Of a DNA stretch of 64,000 nt, positions 27,070 to 36,478 are shown in pieces (the first letter of the stretch is position 1; each line of letters opens with the position of its first letter). The position numbers and the translations under genes are program-made. This DNA is from CAZKRL01 sp964555295 (GTDB lineage: Bacteria > Bacteroidota > Bacteroidia > Flavobacteriales_D > Sanyastnellaceae): the NCBI GenBank assembly GCA_964555295.1, contig CAZKRL010000011.1, positions 1 to 64,000 of the forward strand. The letters are read 5' to 3'. The notes beneath the pieces are model-generated. The model had not been told where the DNA came from. It saw only the letters and a list, made by a program, of their open reading frames with translations, and made no database searches.

Positions 27070-29346
27070 GTGAGGTGTATCGTTAGCGCATTAATTATCA
27101 TTTCTTGTTTGTGCAGTTCAGCACAGAATTTTACCTTGAATGGTAATGCCAGCAATCTTGGTGGCGGTTGCTATCGTTTAACGGCTTCTTCCAGTTATCA
27201 GGTGGGTAGCGCTTGGAATCAGAACAACTTGAATTTGAATGCCCCTTTCGATTTACGTTTCGATGTAAAGTTTGGGAATTCTGATGGCGGTGCAGATGGC
27301 CTCGCATTCGTGCTTCAAGGGCAGGGGCTTAATGCTATTGGAGCTGTAGGTAGCTCTTTAGGGTATGCGGTAAACGCACCCGCTGATCCAGCGGCAAACG
27401 GAATTATTCCCTCGCTCGCTGTAGAGTTTGATACTTTTTGGGACGGTTCAGGTGGCGACCCTGGCTATGATCACATCGCAATCATGAGAGATGGTATAAA
27501 AGACCACACCATTGCCGCCAATACGGTTGCTGCGCCTGTCGAGGCCCTTTCAGGAGGATTGAATATTGAAGATGGCAATTATCACCGCGTGCAAATCACG
27601 TGGAATCCAACAACAGAATTGCTCTCTGTTTACCTTGATTGTGATTTGAGAATAAGCACGAATGTGGATTTGCAAAACGATATCTTCTCATCAGGAAATC
27701 CGGTCTATTGGGGGTTTACTGCTAGCACCGGCGGTTTATCGAATAATCATGAGTTCTGTTTGGTACAACCCACCATTATCCAACTGAACACTGCTTCTAA
27801 CGATGTGTTTATTTGTCCAGGGGGTTCAGCCAATCTTGGAGTTACGATTCAATCACCAGGTTCGATTCAATGGACGCCAGCCACCGGGCTTAGCAGTACG
27901 GTGATTCAAAGTCCGATCGCCTCTCCACTCGTCAATACTACCTATACTGTAACCTCAACAGACATTTGCGGAGAAGTCACCACTGAAATCGTCAATGTCA
28001 ATATCATTGATCCGCCCAACGTTTCTGCCGGCAATGATTTGGAATTCTGTCAGAACACCACTGTCACTACTACTGCCACGGCATCTGAAGCAGGCAGCTT
28101 CGATTGGTCAACACCCAATGGCAGCATCGTGGGTTCCTCTACAAATGCCACTGTTGATGTTGATGCAGGGGGTACATATAACGTTGAATTTACCTCAAGT
28201 TTAACGGGCTGTACCGCATCAGACGCGCTAATGATAAGCGAATTGCCGATACCCAATCCCAACCTTACCAATCCATATCTCATTTGCCCGGGTGGAACAC
28301 TTCAACTTTCATTGGGCAACGCTTGGGATCAAGTGCAATGGCCCGATGGCTCATCATTTTTCAATTACACGGTAAACCAACCTGGAAATTATAATGTGCT
28401 CATTTCGGATGATGGTTGTTCGAATAACGTTGAGTTTATCGTCCAATATCCTTTACTTTCTCCGCCTAATCTCGGTGCTGATATTTCTATCTGCATGGGA
28501 GAATCCGCTCATCTCACTGCTGGAATTTCCGGTGTATGGAGTAATGGGGTAACAGCAACAAGTATAGATGTTCAGTCGCCCGGCACATATTTCATTACCG
28601 TTTTAGATCAGGGATGCGCCGTTGGAGACACGATTCAGGTTTTTACGTTTTTACCACCCGCCCTGGAACTTGGGGCAGATCATAATATTTGTCGAGGTGA
28701 TACCGCATTTTTTGAAGTATTTGTAAATGCCCAATGGCCCGATGGTAGTACTGGCATGAATTATTACACGAGAGATTCGGGAGTAATTGTTGCCCACGCC
28801 AGCAATGGGCCTTGTTATGTTGAAGACTCTGCTCATGTCTTCATCACTGAAATCCCTTATGTAAGCATTATCGGTGATTCTGCGCTTTGCGAAGGAACAA
28901 CAATTTATCTCGGTTTAGATGCTGCCTATTATACCCAACTTCGCTGGAACACTGGAGATACCTCTAAAATCATTTCAGTAACAGAAGCGGGCATTTATCA
29001 AGTGGGTGTTGAAAGTGAGTGTGGTGCTGATGTGGATAGAATTGAAATTGAATATGAGGATTGTGAAGAGGCGGTTTTCATACCCAATGCATTTACACCG
29101 GATGGTGATGGTATCAATGATGTGCTGTCATTCAGCACCAAGAATATCTCCACCTTCGCTATTGACATTTTTGATCGATGGGGAAATGTTGTATTCAGTT
29201 CAAAGGACCCAAGCGAGAAATGGTTAGGGGATGTTCAAGGTGACGGATACTACGCGCCTAATGGTATGTATCATTATCGTTACGTTGTTACACTAAAGAG
29301 TTTAGATGTTTTCGAGCGCAGTGGTTTCATCCTCCTGATGCGTTAA
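27070..29346 (+). CDS. T9SS type B secreted protein with L-type lectin domain and Ig-like modules
   Basis: Secreted or surface protein of 758 residues. Order: signal peptide (1-19); legume-lectin-like domain (21-232) with GGADGLAFVLQG and the metal-site-like VEFDTFWDGSGGDPGYDHIAI; six Ig/PKD-like modules starting near 235, 316, 394, 466, 531 and 596; gliding-motility-associated C-terminal domain (668-758, VFIPNAFTPDGDGINDVL and FDRWGNVVF). The lectin domain suggests binding to polysaccharide or glycoprotein. The start is a GTG at 27070, which opens the signal peptide directly; no ATG is near. It is transcribed away from the acyltransferase/adhesin pair. Confidence 0.9.
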   Translation: MRCIVSALIIISCLCSSAQNFTLNGNASNLGGGCYRLTASSSYQVGSAWNQNNLNLNAPFDLRFDVKFGNSDGGADGLAFVLQGQGLNAIGAVGSSLGYAVNAPADPAANGIIPSLAVEFDTFWDGSGGDPGYDHIAIMRDGIKDHTIAANTVAAPVEALSGGLNIEDGNYHRVQITWNPTTELLSVYLDCDLRISTNVDLQNDIFSSGNPVYWGFTASTGGLSNNHEFCLVQPTIIQLNTASNDVFICPGGSANLGVTIQSPGSIQWTPATGLSSTVIQSPIASPLVNTTYTVTSTDICGEVTTEIVNVNIIDPPNVSAGNDLEFCQNTTVTTTATASEAGSFDWSTPNGSIVGSSTNATVDVDAGGTYNVEFTSSLTGCTASDALMISELPIPNPNLTNPYLICPGGTLQLSLGNAWDQVQWPDGSSFFNYTVNQPGNYNVLISDDGCSNNVEFIVQYPLLSPPNLGADISICMGESAHLTAGISGVWSNGVTATSIDVQSPGTYFITVLDQGCAVGDTIQVFTFLPPALELGADHNICRGDTAFFEVFVNAQWPDGSTGMNYYTRDSGVIVAHASNGPCYVEDSAHVFITEIPYVSIIGDSALCEGTTIYLGLDAAYYTQLRWNTGDTSKIISVTEAGIYQVGVESECGADVDRIEIEYEDCEEAVFIPNAFTPDGDGINDVLSFSTKNISTFAIDIFDRWGNVVFSSKDPSEKWLGDVQGDGYYAPNGMYHYRYVVTLKSLDVFERSGFILLMR

Positions 29347-29400
29347 TTATACTGACACCTGGGCGCGTTTTCAGTTAGGATCGATTCCAGTTTCCATCTC

Positions 29401-29408
29401 TATTTTCG
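29401..29408 (+). promoter_or_regulatory. Putative -7 promoter box of accA
   Basis: TATTTTCG, a one-base variant of TAnnTTTG, 18 bases upstream of the accA ATG. The same variant precedes several other genes of this window. Confidence 0.4.
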
Positions 29409-29426
29409 CACAACAATTAATGAGCA

Positions 29427-30383
29427 ATGAATTATCTCGATTTTGAAGAACCCATAAAGGAAATCAGACAACAGATTGAAAAGCTGAGAGAAAGTGAGAA
29501 GAAGTCAGGCGTAAGCATGGATGCCGCAATTGCAGAGTTAAATGATGCATTGCACAAGAAGATCAAAGACATCTATGATGCTCTCGACCCGTGGCAAAAG
29601 GTTCAGGTGAGCAGACACCCGGATCGTCCCTATTGCCTGGATTATATAGAGAGCATTACCGGGAAAGATTGGATTGAGTTGCACGGTGATCGCACCGTCG
29701 GCGATGACAAAGCAATGGTCGGTGGTTTCGGTTTTATCGATGATCAGCCGGTGATGCTAATCGGTCAGCAAAAAGGGAATACCACCAAACTCCGACAATA
29801 CCGCAACTTCGGCATGGCCAACCCCGAAGGGTATCGCAAAGCGCTTCGCTTGATGAAACTTGCTGAGAAGTTCAATCGTCCGGTAATTACCTTCATTGAT
29901 ACTCCGGGTGCGTTTCCCGGTATCGAGGCAGAAGAACGCGGCCAGGGTGAAGCCATCGCCAGAAATCTTTTCGAGATGATGAAGCTGCGTGTGCCTGTCA
30001 TCTGCATAATTATCGGTGAAGGTGCCTCGGGTGGCGCATTGGGCATCGGTATCGGTGATCGCGTGATGATGCTGGAAAATACATGGTATTCGGTGATTTC
30101 ACCGGAGTCATGTTCTTCCATTTTGTGGCGATCATGGAATCACAAGGTAGAGGCGGCCAGCGCGTTGAAATTAACTGCTGAGGATATGAAGTCGGGCGGA
30201 CTTATTGACGGCATTATTCGGGAACCTCTCGGTGGTGCTCATAACGATCCCGCAGCAACTTTCGCCATCGTTAAGGAAGTTATTCTTCAAGAGTTAGAAG
30301 CTCTTCGAAAAATAGATGCCGACCAATTGGTGCAGTCGCGCATTGATAAATTCTGTTCTATGGGAGTGGTGGTGAATTCATAA
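29427..30383 (+). CDS. accA: Acetyl-CoA carboxylase carboxyltransferase subunit alpha
   Basis: Partner of AccD in making malonyl-CoA. The 318 residues begin with a coiled N-terminal region (MNYLDFEEPIKEIRQQIEKL) followed by RHPDRPYCLDYIESI, RTVGDDKAMVGGFG, FIDTPGAFPGIEAEERGQGEAIARN, GEGASGGALGIGIGD and VISPESCSSILW. It leads a plus-strand cluster with a TIGR02117 protein (7-base gap), tpiA and prmA. A TATTTTCG box upstream is the likely promoter. Confidence 0.96.
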   Translation: MNYLDFEEPIKEIRQQIEKLRESEKKSGVSMDAAIAELNDALHKKIKDIYDALDPWQKVQVSRHPDRPYCLDYIESITGKDWIELHGDRTVGDDKAMVGGFGFIDDQPVMLIGQQKGNTTKLRQYRNFGMANPEGYRKALRLMKLAEKFNRPVITFIDTPGAFPGIEAEERGQGEAIARNLFEMMKLRVPVICIIIGEGASGGALGIGIGDRVMMLENTWYSVISPESCSSILWRSWNHKVEAASALKLTAEDMKSGGLIDGIIREPLGGAHNDPAATFAIVKEVILQELEALRKIDADQLVQSRIDKFCSMGVVVNS

Positions 30384-30390
30384 TTGATTC

Positions 30391-31092
30391 GTGTTGCGTA
30401 ATATCTCGATACGGAAAATCATTCGCATATCATTCATTGTGGTTCTTTTTCCTTTTGTGGCTCTCCTGTTGCATGCCCTCATTTCATGGGCCGTGATGCA
30501 CATTCCCGCCGATAGTGACGCAGAGAATAAAGGGGGAACTACCCAAATATTTGTGCATTGTGATGCTGTGCATTCCGAAATCATTGTGCCAGTTACCAGT
30601 CACGATGTTTCTTTTCGCAATTTGCTCTCGCATCACTTGTCTGATTCTCTTTCTTCGCAGGTACGTTACATATCTTTCGCCTGGGGTGATTTGCACTTCT
30701 TTCAGCATACACCCCGTTGGGAAGACCTCACAGTGGTCAACGCCGTTCGGGCTGCCATCGGCATCGATTCTACTGCGCTGCATGTAAACCCGTTGATGTA
30801 TGATCCCGATGTTCATCAAAATATTGCCTGTACTATAACCCCGGAAAATTTTCGTCGGCTCGCTTCATTTATCGAAGCTTCCATTGCAAGAAACGATGAG
30901 GCCGTCGAATTTGTAAATGGACTTCACTACGGTGAAAACGATTTCTTTATCGTCAGTAAGGGTGTTTATTCCATGTTTTATAATTGTAATTCCTGGGTGA
31001 ATGACGCTCTGAAATCTGCCGGCTGTGCCGCAAGTGTGTATACTATCTTTCCCGCAGGTATAACAAATCAATATCCGCCTCTAAAGCATTGA
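30391..31092 (+). CDS. TIGR02117/DUF2459 family membrane-anchored protein
   Basis: Conserved protein of 233 residues with an N-terminal membrane segment (about 10-32). The family pattern is visible: FVHCDAVHSEIIVPV, then YISFAWGDLHFFQHTPRW, LHVNPLMYDP and YNCNSWVNDALKSAGCAASVYTIFP. The last part, with Asn/Cys/Trp, recalls a papain-like (NlpC/P60-related) active-site helix, and the His near the start is conserved; an enzymatic role is inference. The start is a GTG at 30391, 7 bases after accA stops; the next codon is TTG. It ends 4 bases before tpiA. Confidence 0.8.
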   Translation: MLRNISIRKIIRISFIVVLFPFVALLLHALISWAVMHIPADSDAENKGGTTQIFVHCDAVHSEIIVPVTSHDVSFRNLLSHHLSDSLSSQVRYISFAWGDLHFFQHTPRWEDLTVVNAVRAAIGIDSTALHVNPLMYDPDVHQNIACTITPENFRRLASFIEASIARNDEAVEFVNGLHYGENDFFIVSKGVYSMFYNCNSWVNDALKSAGCAASVYTIFPAGITNQYPPLKH

Positions 31093-31096
31093 AAAT

Positions 31097-31840
31097 ATGG
31101 CTCGACAAAAATGTATCATCGGCAATTGGAAAATGAATCTCACCCTGCAAGATGCCAGGCAGTTGCTGTTGCAATTGAAACCGGAAGTAGAATCCTCGAG
31201 TGCCAGAGTGGTTTTCGCAACACCTTATATCTATCTCAAAGAGGTCATTGATATCGGAATGAATGCGGGCGCTCAGGATTGCAGTCTTCACGCATCGGGC
31301 GCATATACGGGTGAAATCAGCGCGATGATGCTTCATTCTATGGGAGTATATGTTTCATTGATTGCCCATAGTGAGCGTCGTCAATACCATCATGAAACAA
31401 ATGAAACTGCTTTTGGTAAAATATCTCAGTGCCTGCAAAATCAGATTGCACCGGTGTATTGCTGCGGAGAGAGCAAGGAGGAACGTTTGGCAGACCAACA
31501 TTTCGTTGTTGTTGAGGCGCAATTGCGTCAAGCACTGGCCACAATAGATAAGGCATTGGCTTCTCACGTTATTATCGCGTATGAGCCAGTTTGGGCGATA
31601 GGCACTGGTCTTACAGCATCTGCCGAACAAGCACAGGAAATGCATGCGTTTATTCGCTCGGTATTGTCAGAAATATTTGATCGCGATGTAGCCAACGAAA
31701 TTCTTATTCTCTACGGTGGCAGTGTGAATGCCGGCAACGCTGCGAATCTCATGGCATGTCAGGATATCGATGGGGCTCTCGTTGGGGGAGCTTCCCTCAA
31801 AGCGGCAGATTTTACTTCGATCATTCATTCTGTTCGATGA
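31097..31840 (+). CDS. tpiA: Triosephosphate isomerase
   Basis: Interconverts dihydroxyacetone phosphate and glyceraldehyde 3-phosphate in glycolysis. The 247-residue TIM barrel shows the substrate residues Asn10 and Lys12 (GNWKMN), His91 in IAHSERR, the base Glu163 in AYEPVWAIGTG, and ILYGGSVNAGNA with DGALVGGASLKA for phosphate binding. The stop codon overlaps the prmA start as ATGA, so translation of prmA is probably coupled. Confidence 0.97.
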   Translation: MARQKCIIGNWKMNLTLQDARQLLLQLKPEVESSSARVVFATPYIYLKEVIDIGMNAGAQDCSLHASGAYTGEISAMMLHSMGVYVSLIAHSERRQYHHETNETAFGKISQCLQNQIAPVYCCGESKEERLADQHFVVVEAQLRQALATIDKALASHVIIAYEPVWAIGTGLTASAEQAQEMHAFIRSVLSEIFDRDVANEILILYGGSVNAGNAANLMACQDIDGALVGGASLKAADFTSIIHSVR

Positions 31841-32676
31841 ATTATACTGAAGTAACTTTTCATCTCAACCGGGCTGATATTGCCGAGACTCTTATGGCGC
31901 AGCTGACAGAGTGTGGTTTTGAGGGTTTTGAGGAACAGGAGGCTTGCATAAAGGCGTATATCCCTGAGTCACTTTTCTCGAAAGAAATTCTCGCTCCGTT
32001 TGATGAAATTTGGTGCGATAGTGGGCTATCGGGCTGGTCAGTCAAAACCATGCTGGAACAGAATTGGAACGCGCTGTGGGAATCCAACTTTGAGCCAGTT
32101 AGAATTGAGGGAATTTGTCTCATCAGAGCACCCTTCCATGAGCCGGACGCGAGTTTACCGATGGAAGTTGTGGTTGAACCTAAAATGTCTTTCGGTACCG
32201 GACATCACCAGACAACCCGGCTCATGGTTAAAGCTATGTCGAAGCTCGACATAAAAGGCAAAAAGGTCTTAGACATGGGCTGTGGCACCGGCATTCTGGC
32301 CATTGTTGCTGCACGTTGGGGAGCCCTTTCGGGAGATGCAATAGACTGTGATATGTGGTCGGTCGAGAATTCAGAAGAGAATTTTAGTCGTAACGAGGTA
32401 AATCAATTCCGAGTCTTTCAGGGAATGGCCGAGGATATTGCTGCTGATGCCCGATACGATATCATTCTGGCGAATATCAATCGCAATGTGCTATTGGAGG
32501 ATATTCCAACCTATTCTGGATGTCTTTCAACAGACGGTACGTTATTGATGAGCGGCTTTTATGAGGATGACGCAGATGCTATAAAGGAAGTGTGTCAACA
32601 CCATCAGCTTTCTTTTGTAGAGAGTAGTCAAGAAGACCGTTGGACATGTCTACAATTCGTGAAAAAATCAGGTTAG
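31837..32676 (+). CDS. prmA: Ribosomal protein L11 methyltransferase
   Basis: Trimethylates lysines and the N terminus of ribosomal protein L11. The product is 279 residues from the ATG at 31837, which overlaps the tpiA stop by 4 bases; the frame continues upstream inside tpiA, but only this start gives the family's N-terminal domain (NYTEVTFHLNRADIAETL). The methyltransferase domain has VEPKMSFGTGHHQTTRLM, the SAM loop KVLDMGCGTGILAI and the NIN motif in ILANINRNVL. It is the last gene of the accA-tpiA cluster and converges on sucB. Confidence 0.94.
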   Translation: MNYTEVTFHLNRADIAETLMAQLTECGFEGFEEQEACIKAYIPESLFSKEILAPFDEIWCDSGLSGWSVKTMLEQNWNALWESNFEPVRIEGICLIRAPFHEPDASLPMEVVVEPKMSFGTGHHQTTRLMVKAMSKLDIKGKKVLDMGCGTGILAIVAARWGALSGDAIDCDMWSVENSEENFSRNEVNQFRVFQGMAEDIAADARYDIILANINRNVLLEDIPTYSGCLSTDGTLLMSGFYEDDADAIKEVCQHHQLSFVESSQEDRWTCLQFVKKSG

Positions 32677-32696
32677 CTTGAGAGTAGTATTAGCCC

Positions 32697-33932
32697 TTAA
32701 AGACCGAGCAACAATTCTTCCGGACTCTTTCCGCCCAACAACATTCTTTCCGGATTTTCCAGCATGTCCTTCACCTTTACAAGGAAACTTACACTTTCAC
32801 GTCCGTCGATGATACGGTGATCATAGGAAAGAGCAACGTACATGATCGGACGAATTACAATTTGTCCGTTCTCAACTACAGGACGTTCAACGATATTATG
32901 CATTCCTAAGATGGCACTTTGCGGTGGGTTAATAATGGGAGTAGATAGCATCGATCCAAACACTCCGCCGTTGGTAATGGTGAAGGTTCCACCTTGCATT
33001 TCATCGACAGAAATTTTTCCATCCCTTACTTTTTTGGCAAGTGCTCCAATAATTCTTTCGATATCCGCCAATCCCATCATTTCAGCATTGCGCAATACCG
33101 GAACCATCAATCCCTTGGGTGATGATACGGCAATGCCGATATCGGTGTAGTCGTGGAAAACGATATCGCCACCATCGATACGAGCATTCACCGCCGGGAA
33201 AGCAAAAAGGGCTTCGCTGCAGGCCTTGGTAAAGAAGGACATAAAACCCAGACCTACTCCGTGTTTTTCCTTGAATGCATCCTTGTACTTAGAACGCAAA
33301 TCCATGATGGGCTTCATATTCACCTCATTGAAGGTGGTGAGCATCGCAGTATTGTTCTTCACACTTACCAGACGCTCAGCGATTTTCTTGCGCAGATTGC
33401 TCATTTTCTCTCTGCGTTCATCGCGCGTACCAGTTCGTTGCGGGATTTCAGCTGCTTCAAATCCTGATGCGATAGCAGATAGCACATCACTCTTGGTGAT
33501 TCTACCGCCGCGACCGGTAGCGGGCACTTGCTGTGCAGTCACTCCTTGTTCTTTCATCAATTTCGCTGCAGCAGGGGAGGGGGTTCCGCTGGCATAGCTT
33601 GAGGCGTCTTTCTTTACCTCCGGAGCTGGCGCTGAGACAGGTTTTTCCTCTGATTTAGCGGGTGCCTTAGCGGGAGATCCCGCGGGTTTTTCCGCTGTTG
33701 TATCAATGCTGCAAGCAATGGCACCCACCGCTACTGTATCTCCGGCCTGTGCAATAATGGTAATGCTACCGGATGCTTCAGCGGCTAGCTCGAGCGTAGC
33801 TTTATCACTATCGATTTCAGCGATGGTTTGACCATTCTCAACGTAGTCACCATTTTTTACCAGCCAGCTGGCGATGATGACTTCACTTATGCTTTCTCCG
33901 GGGGAGGGAACTTTGATTTCAATTTTCGACAT
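32697..33932 (-). CDS. sucB: 2-oxoglutarate dehydrogenase E2, dihydrolipoyllysine succinyltransferase
   Basis: Core of the 2-oxoglutarate dehydrogenase complex, which passes succinyl groups from E1 to CoA. It has 411 residues from the ATG at 33932; a TTG four codons upstream is less likely. Domains: lipoyl domain (1-76) with lipoyl Lys44 in EIDSDKATLE; an Ala/Pro/Lys linker; peripheral-subunit-binding domain (about 120-160, PSPAAAKLMKEQGV and GRGGRITKSDV); catalytic domain (180-411) with LSYDHRIIDGRES near the C terminus carrying the active-site His and Asp. Its partner sucA starts about 5 kb upstream on the same strand, with two unrelated genes between them. Confidence 0.95.
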   Translation of the reverse strand: MSKIEIKVPSPGESISEVIIASWLVKNGDYVENGQTIAEIDSDKATLELAAEASGSITIIAQAGDTVAVGAIACSIDTTAEKPAGSPAKAPAKSEEKPVSAPAPEVKKDASSYASGTPSPAAAKLMKEQGVTAQQVPATGRGGRITKSDVLSAIASGFEAAEIPQRTGTRDERREKMSNLRKKIAERLVSVKNNTAMLTTFNEVNMKPIMDLRSKYKDAFKEKHGVGLGFMSFFTKACSEALFAFPAVNARIDGGDIVFHDYTDIGIAVSSPKGLMVPVLRNAEMMGLADIERIIGALAKKVRDGKISVDEMQGGTFTITNGGVFGSMLSTPIINPPQSAILGMHNIVERPVVENGQIVIRPIMYVALSYDHRIIDGRESVSFLVKVKDMLENPERMLLGGKSPEELLLGL

Positions 33933-34039
33933 TTCGAATCTCAATTAATGCCGTAAAAGTAGAATCAAAAAAGGTCGAAGAGGAAAAACTGAATCGTAAG
34001 GTCGAACTTTAATAATAACGATGCCGAATTTCTGTGGAA

Positions 34040-34993
34040 TTATCTTCTCGCGATGATCGCATAATTGATCTGTGGCCAGTCATTGTGTTTACCCAGCAAC
34101 TTCTTCAACTCCCGCTTCCATATTGGAGGATCAACCGGATTCCCTTTCCCCTGCTGTAACGAGCGTTCATCGACCCAGCCGAAATCCGAGAAAAATCGAA
34201 AACCTTCGAAAGCATAGCACGAACGTTGGAATATAGATTCAGTAGTTTTCCGTATTACCTTTCTAGAAATGGGCGATTCATATACATCAATGTGCGCCGG
34301 TATCTTATAGCTCGGAAATAATTGATACTTCTCGAAGGCAATTTTCTTCTCGTCGATAAGCTTGAATTCAATGCTAGTGAAACCAAGGCCATTAAGTACT
34401 TTTTGAAACCACGCGCGATTCGGATTGTAAAAGCATGTTTGTCGCTCTGAATTGAAATCTCGTACCAATTGAAGTTGAGGAATGGCTGAGATATCCGGCG
34501 AAATATCCTCACGGAGAAACAATGTGGATGATGCTTTTGCAAACAGCTCTTCCATGGCTAACAATGGGTCGCGAAGCCATGCTAATACATTCGAACAAAA
34601 TACAAAATCAAATTGTCCGGGAATTTTGTTCAAGTCATATATGCCGTGCGAATGAATGTTGATTTGCGACTGTAATAATTTCTTTGCCATTTCAATGCCG
34701 ATCGGACTCCATCCGTGCGTCATGTTGCTCTGAGTGTCGCCTCTGTAGATATCCGTGGCGTGTACCGATTTGGCTCCCTTCTGTTCTGCGAGATAAGAAA
34801 ACATTCCATCATTAGAACCCACATCCAAGAAACTCAATCCCTCCATATTCTCTGGCAAATAAGCACTTTGCCATTCATTTGAAAAATTTCTACCGGGTGT
34901 CTCAAGTTGCTCCGTTAAGGGAATTCGTTGTCTCCAAAAATGATAACTAAAAACTTCATGGAGTTCTTCACGTGTAATTGAGCGATTCATCAT
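34040..34993 (-). CDS. CmoB-like class I SAM-dependent methyltransferase (Methyltransf_9)
   Basis: Predicted methyltransferase of 317 residues. The SAM-binding loop is LSFLDVGSNDGMFSYLAEQKGAK (a CmoB-like DVGxxDGxFS form), with acidic residue Asp after VHAT and a motif DFVFCSNVLAWLRDPLLAMEEL. The region before it (WRQRIPLTEQLETPGR) also matches the DUF1698/CmoB group. CmoB itself carboxymethylates the tRNA wobble uridine, but many relatives act on sugars or small molecules. The glycosyltransferase gene directly upstream suggests a cell-surface glycan role (inference). It lies between sucA and sucB. Confidence 0.65.
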   Translation of the reverse strand: MMNRSITREELHEVFSYHFWRQRIPLTEQLETPGRNFSNEWQSAYLPENMEGLSFLDVGSNDGMFSYLAEQKGAKSVHATDIYRGDTQSNMTHGWSPIGIEMAKKLLQSQINIHSHGIYDLNKIPGQFDFVFCSNVLAWLRDPLLAMEELFAKASSTLFLREDISPDISAIPQLQLVRDFNSERQTCFYNPNRAWFQKVLNGLGFTSIEFKLIDEKKIAFEKYQLFPSYKIPAHIDVYESPISRKVIRKTTESIFQRSCYAFEGFRFFSDFGWVDERSLQQGKGNPVDPPIWKRELKKLLGKHNDWPQINYAIIARR

Positions 34994-35158
34994 TAATTTC
35001 TTGGTATTAGATGTCTATTTGGTGGTTGACAAATGTAGGTAACATGTCTATTGAAGGTTGGACAGATAGAGAAGAGGATAATGCATACCACTCAACAAAA
35101 CTTATAATAACCACCATAACATGTATAACCTGATTTAACCCGGGAAAACCATTAATGT

Positions 35159-36418
35159 CTAGCACTTCAGATGCCTCGCGAATTGCGTGTAATTCACTTC
35201 CGCGGAATATCGTTTTTCAAACATGGCCCTCGCCCCATTGCGCAGGGTCAATTGCATCTGCTTGTCAGCATACATCTGCCTCACCCGTTCAGCAACTTCA
35301 TTTGCCGTGAATTCAATCGGAATAATAAACCCACAACTAGAATCGATTATTTCAGGATTGCCTACCGCTTTGGTAGCTATGGCGGGAATACCTGCGCTGA
35401 TAGCTTCCATCAATGATACCGGAATGCCTTCAGCATAGCTGAGATTCAGAATAAGATTTACTTGTTCAGTACTATAAAACTCGATAATTTGATGATGAGG
35501 CACGTGTCTGCGAAGGTCAACTTTCTCTTCCAATCCATATCTTTTAATTTCATCCATCAATAAATCCTCATCCTCTTTATTACCGCCACCAAAGTGAACC
35601 CATTCTATGGTCAAGTCTTCTAAAAGTGATAGTATTTCTGGTATCCGATATATTCGCTTATGTGGCTGAATTGCAGAACATGTTACGATTCGAAACATTC
35701 CCCAATCATTTACGGGAGAAAGCGCCATTGGCGCCTGTACGCCCAATCTGGCCAGTTTGAACTTATCGCTGAGGGAAGGAAAAAGCTTATTCAGATGCGT
35801 TAATCCATGATTTGAAATACAATGAATTTCATCGCAGGTATACAATTTGGTTTTTTCAAACGGCATGAACGAACCATCGATGCGCATAATCTCTGACCAA
35901 TCCTTGTGATACAAATCACTGCTATGCGCTCGGCTAACGATACGAAAGTTTGCTCTAGAAATTTTTTTCAGCCCCCGAAGTAGCAAAACAGATTTATGCA
36001 ACCAGTATGAATAAAAACAAAACTTGTTTAGTCCCCCTTCGTTCTTGAGTATTTCATACACAGAGGTTGCCTGACAATAAGTTAATTTAGAATAAATGAA
36101 ACACATCCTTAAATTCCTAATGTGCTGCATAGATTCTCTTCCCGTGATTACTTCGCGCAAAATATCGATCAACGAATAGAGCTGAATCATCAATTTGCGG
36201 TATATTGAAATAGTGCCTACCCGTTTGTTGACTGTTAGCACGTTAATTCGGGGGTGATTTGCGCACAATTCGTTCACCTCACAGTAGTCGAATTCTTCTA
36301 CGGGGACGATATAAATCTTTTCAAATGCAGCAAGCAAGTATGGAATTTCATTGTTGAGATACGTCTCTGATTTCCCAAATGGGTAGTGCTTGGTAAGTAA
36401 TACTAGCCGGTCTTTCAT
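35159..36418 (-). CDS. Glycosyltransferase family 4-like protein
   Basis: GT-B fold glycosyltransferase of 419 residues, probably cytoplasmic or peripheral, building a surface polysaccharide. The C-terminal domain (about 240-419) has TCSAIQPHKRIYRIPEIL, EWVHFGGGNKEDEDLL and the donor-binding E-x7-E-like segment SLMEAISAGIPAIATKAVGNPEII. The N-terminal half (1-230) is less conserved and begins LVLLTKHYPFGKSETYLNNEI, a start seen in exopolysaccharide transferases. It stands between sucA (60-base gap) and a CmoB-like methyltransferase (165-base gap), not in a larger glycan cluster. Donor and acceptor are unknown. Confidence 0.85.
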   Translation of the reverse strand: MKDRLVLLTKHYPFGKSETYLNNEIPYLLAAFEKIYIVPVEEFDYCEVNELCANHPRINVLTVNKRVGTISIYRKLMIQLYSLIDILREVITGRESMQHIRNLRMCFIYSKLTYCQATSVYEILKNEGGLNKFCFYSYWLHKSVLLLRGLKKISRANFRIVSRAHSSDLYHKDWSEIMRIDGSFMPFEKTKLYTCDEIHCISNHGLTHLNKLFPSLSDKFKLARLGVQAPMALSPVNDWGMFRIVTCSAIQPHKRIYRIPEILSLLEDLTIEWVHFGGGNKEDEDLLMDEIKRYGLEEKVDLRRHVPHHQIIEFYSTEQVNLILNLSYAEGIPVSLMEAISAGIPAIATKAVGNPEIIDSSCGFIIPIEFTANEVAERVRQMYADKQMQLTLRNGARAMFEKRYSAEVNYTQFARHLKC

Positions 36419-36478
36419 GAAAAGAATGAGTTCAATAGATAGGCAGCATCTGTGGCATCGATAGACAGAATTACAGAA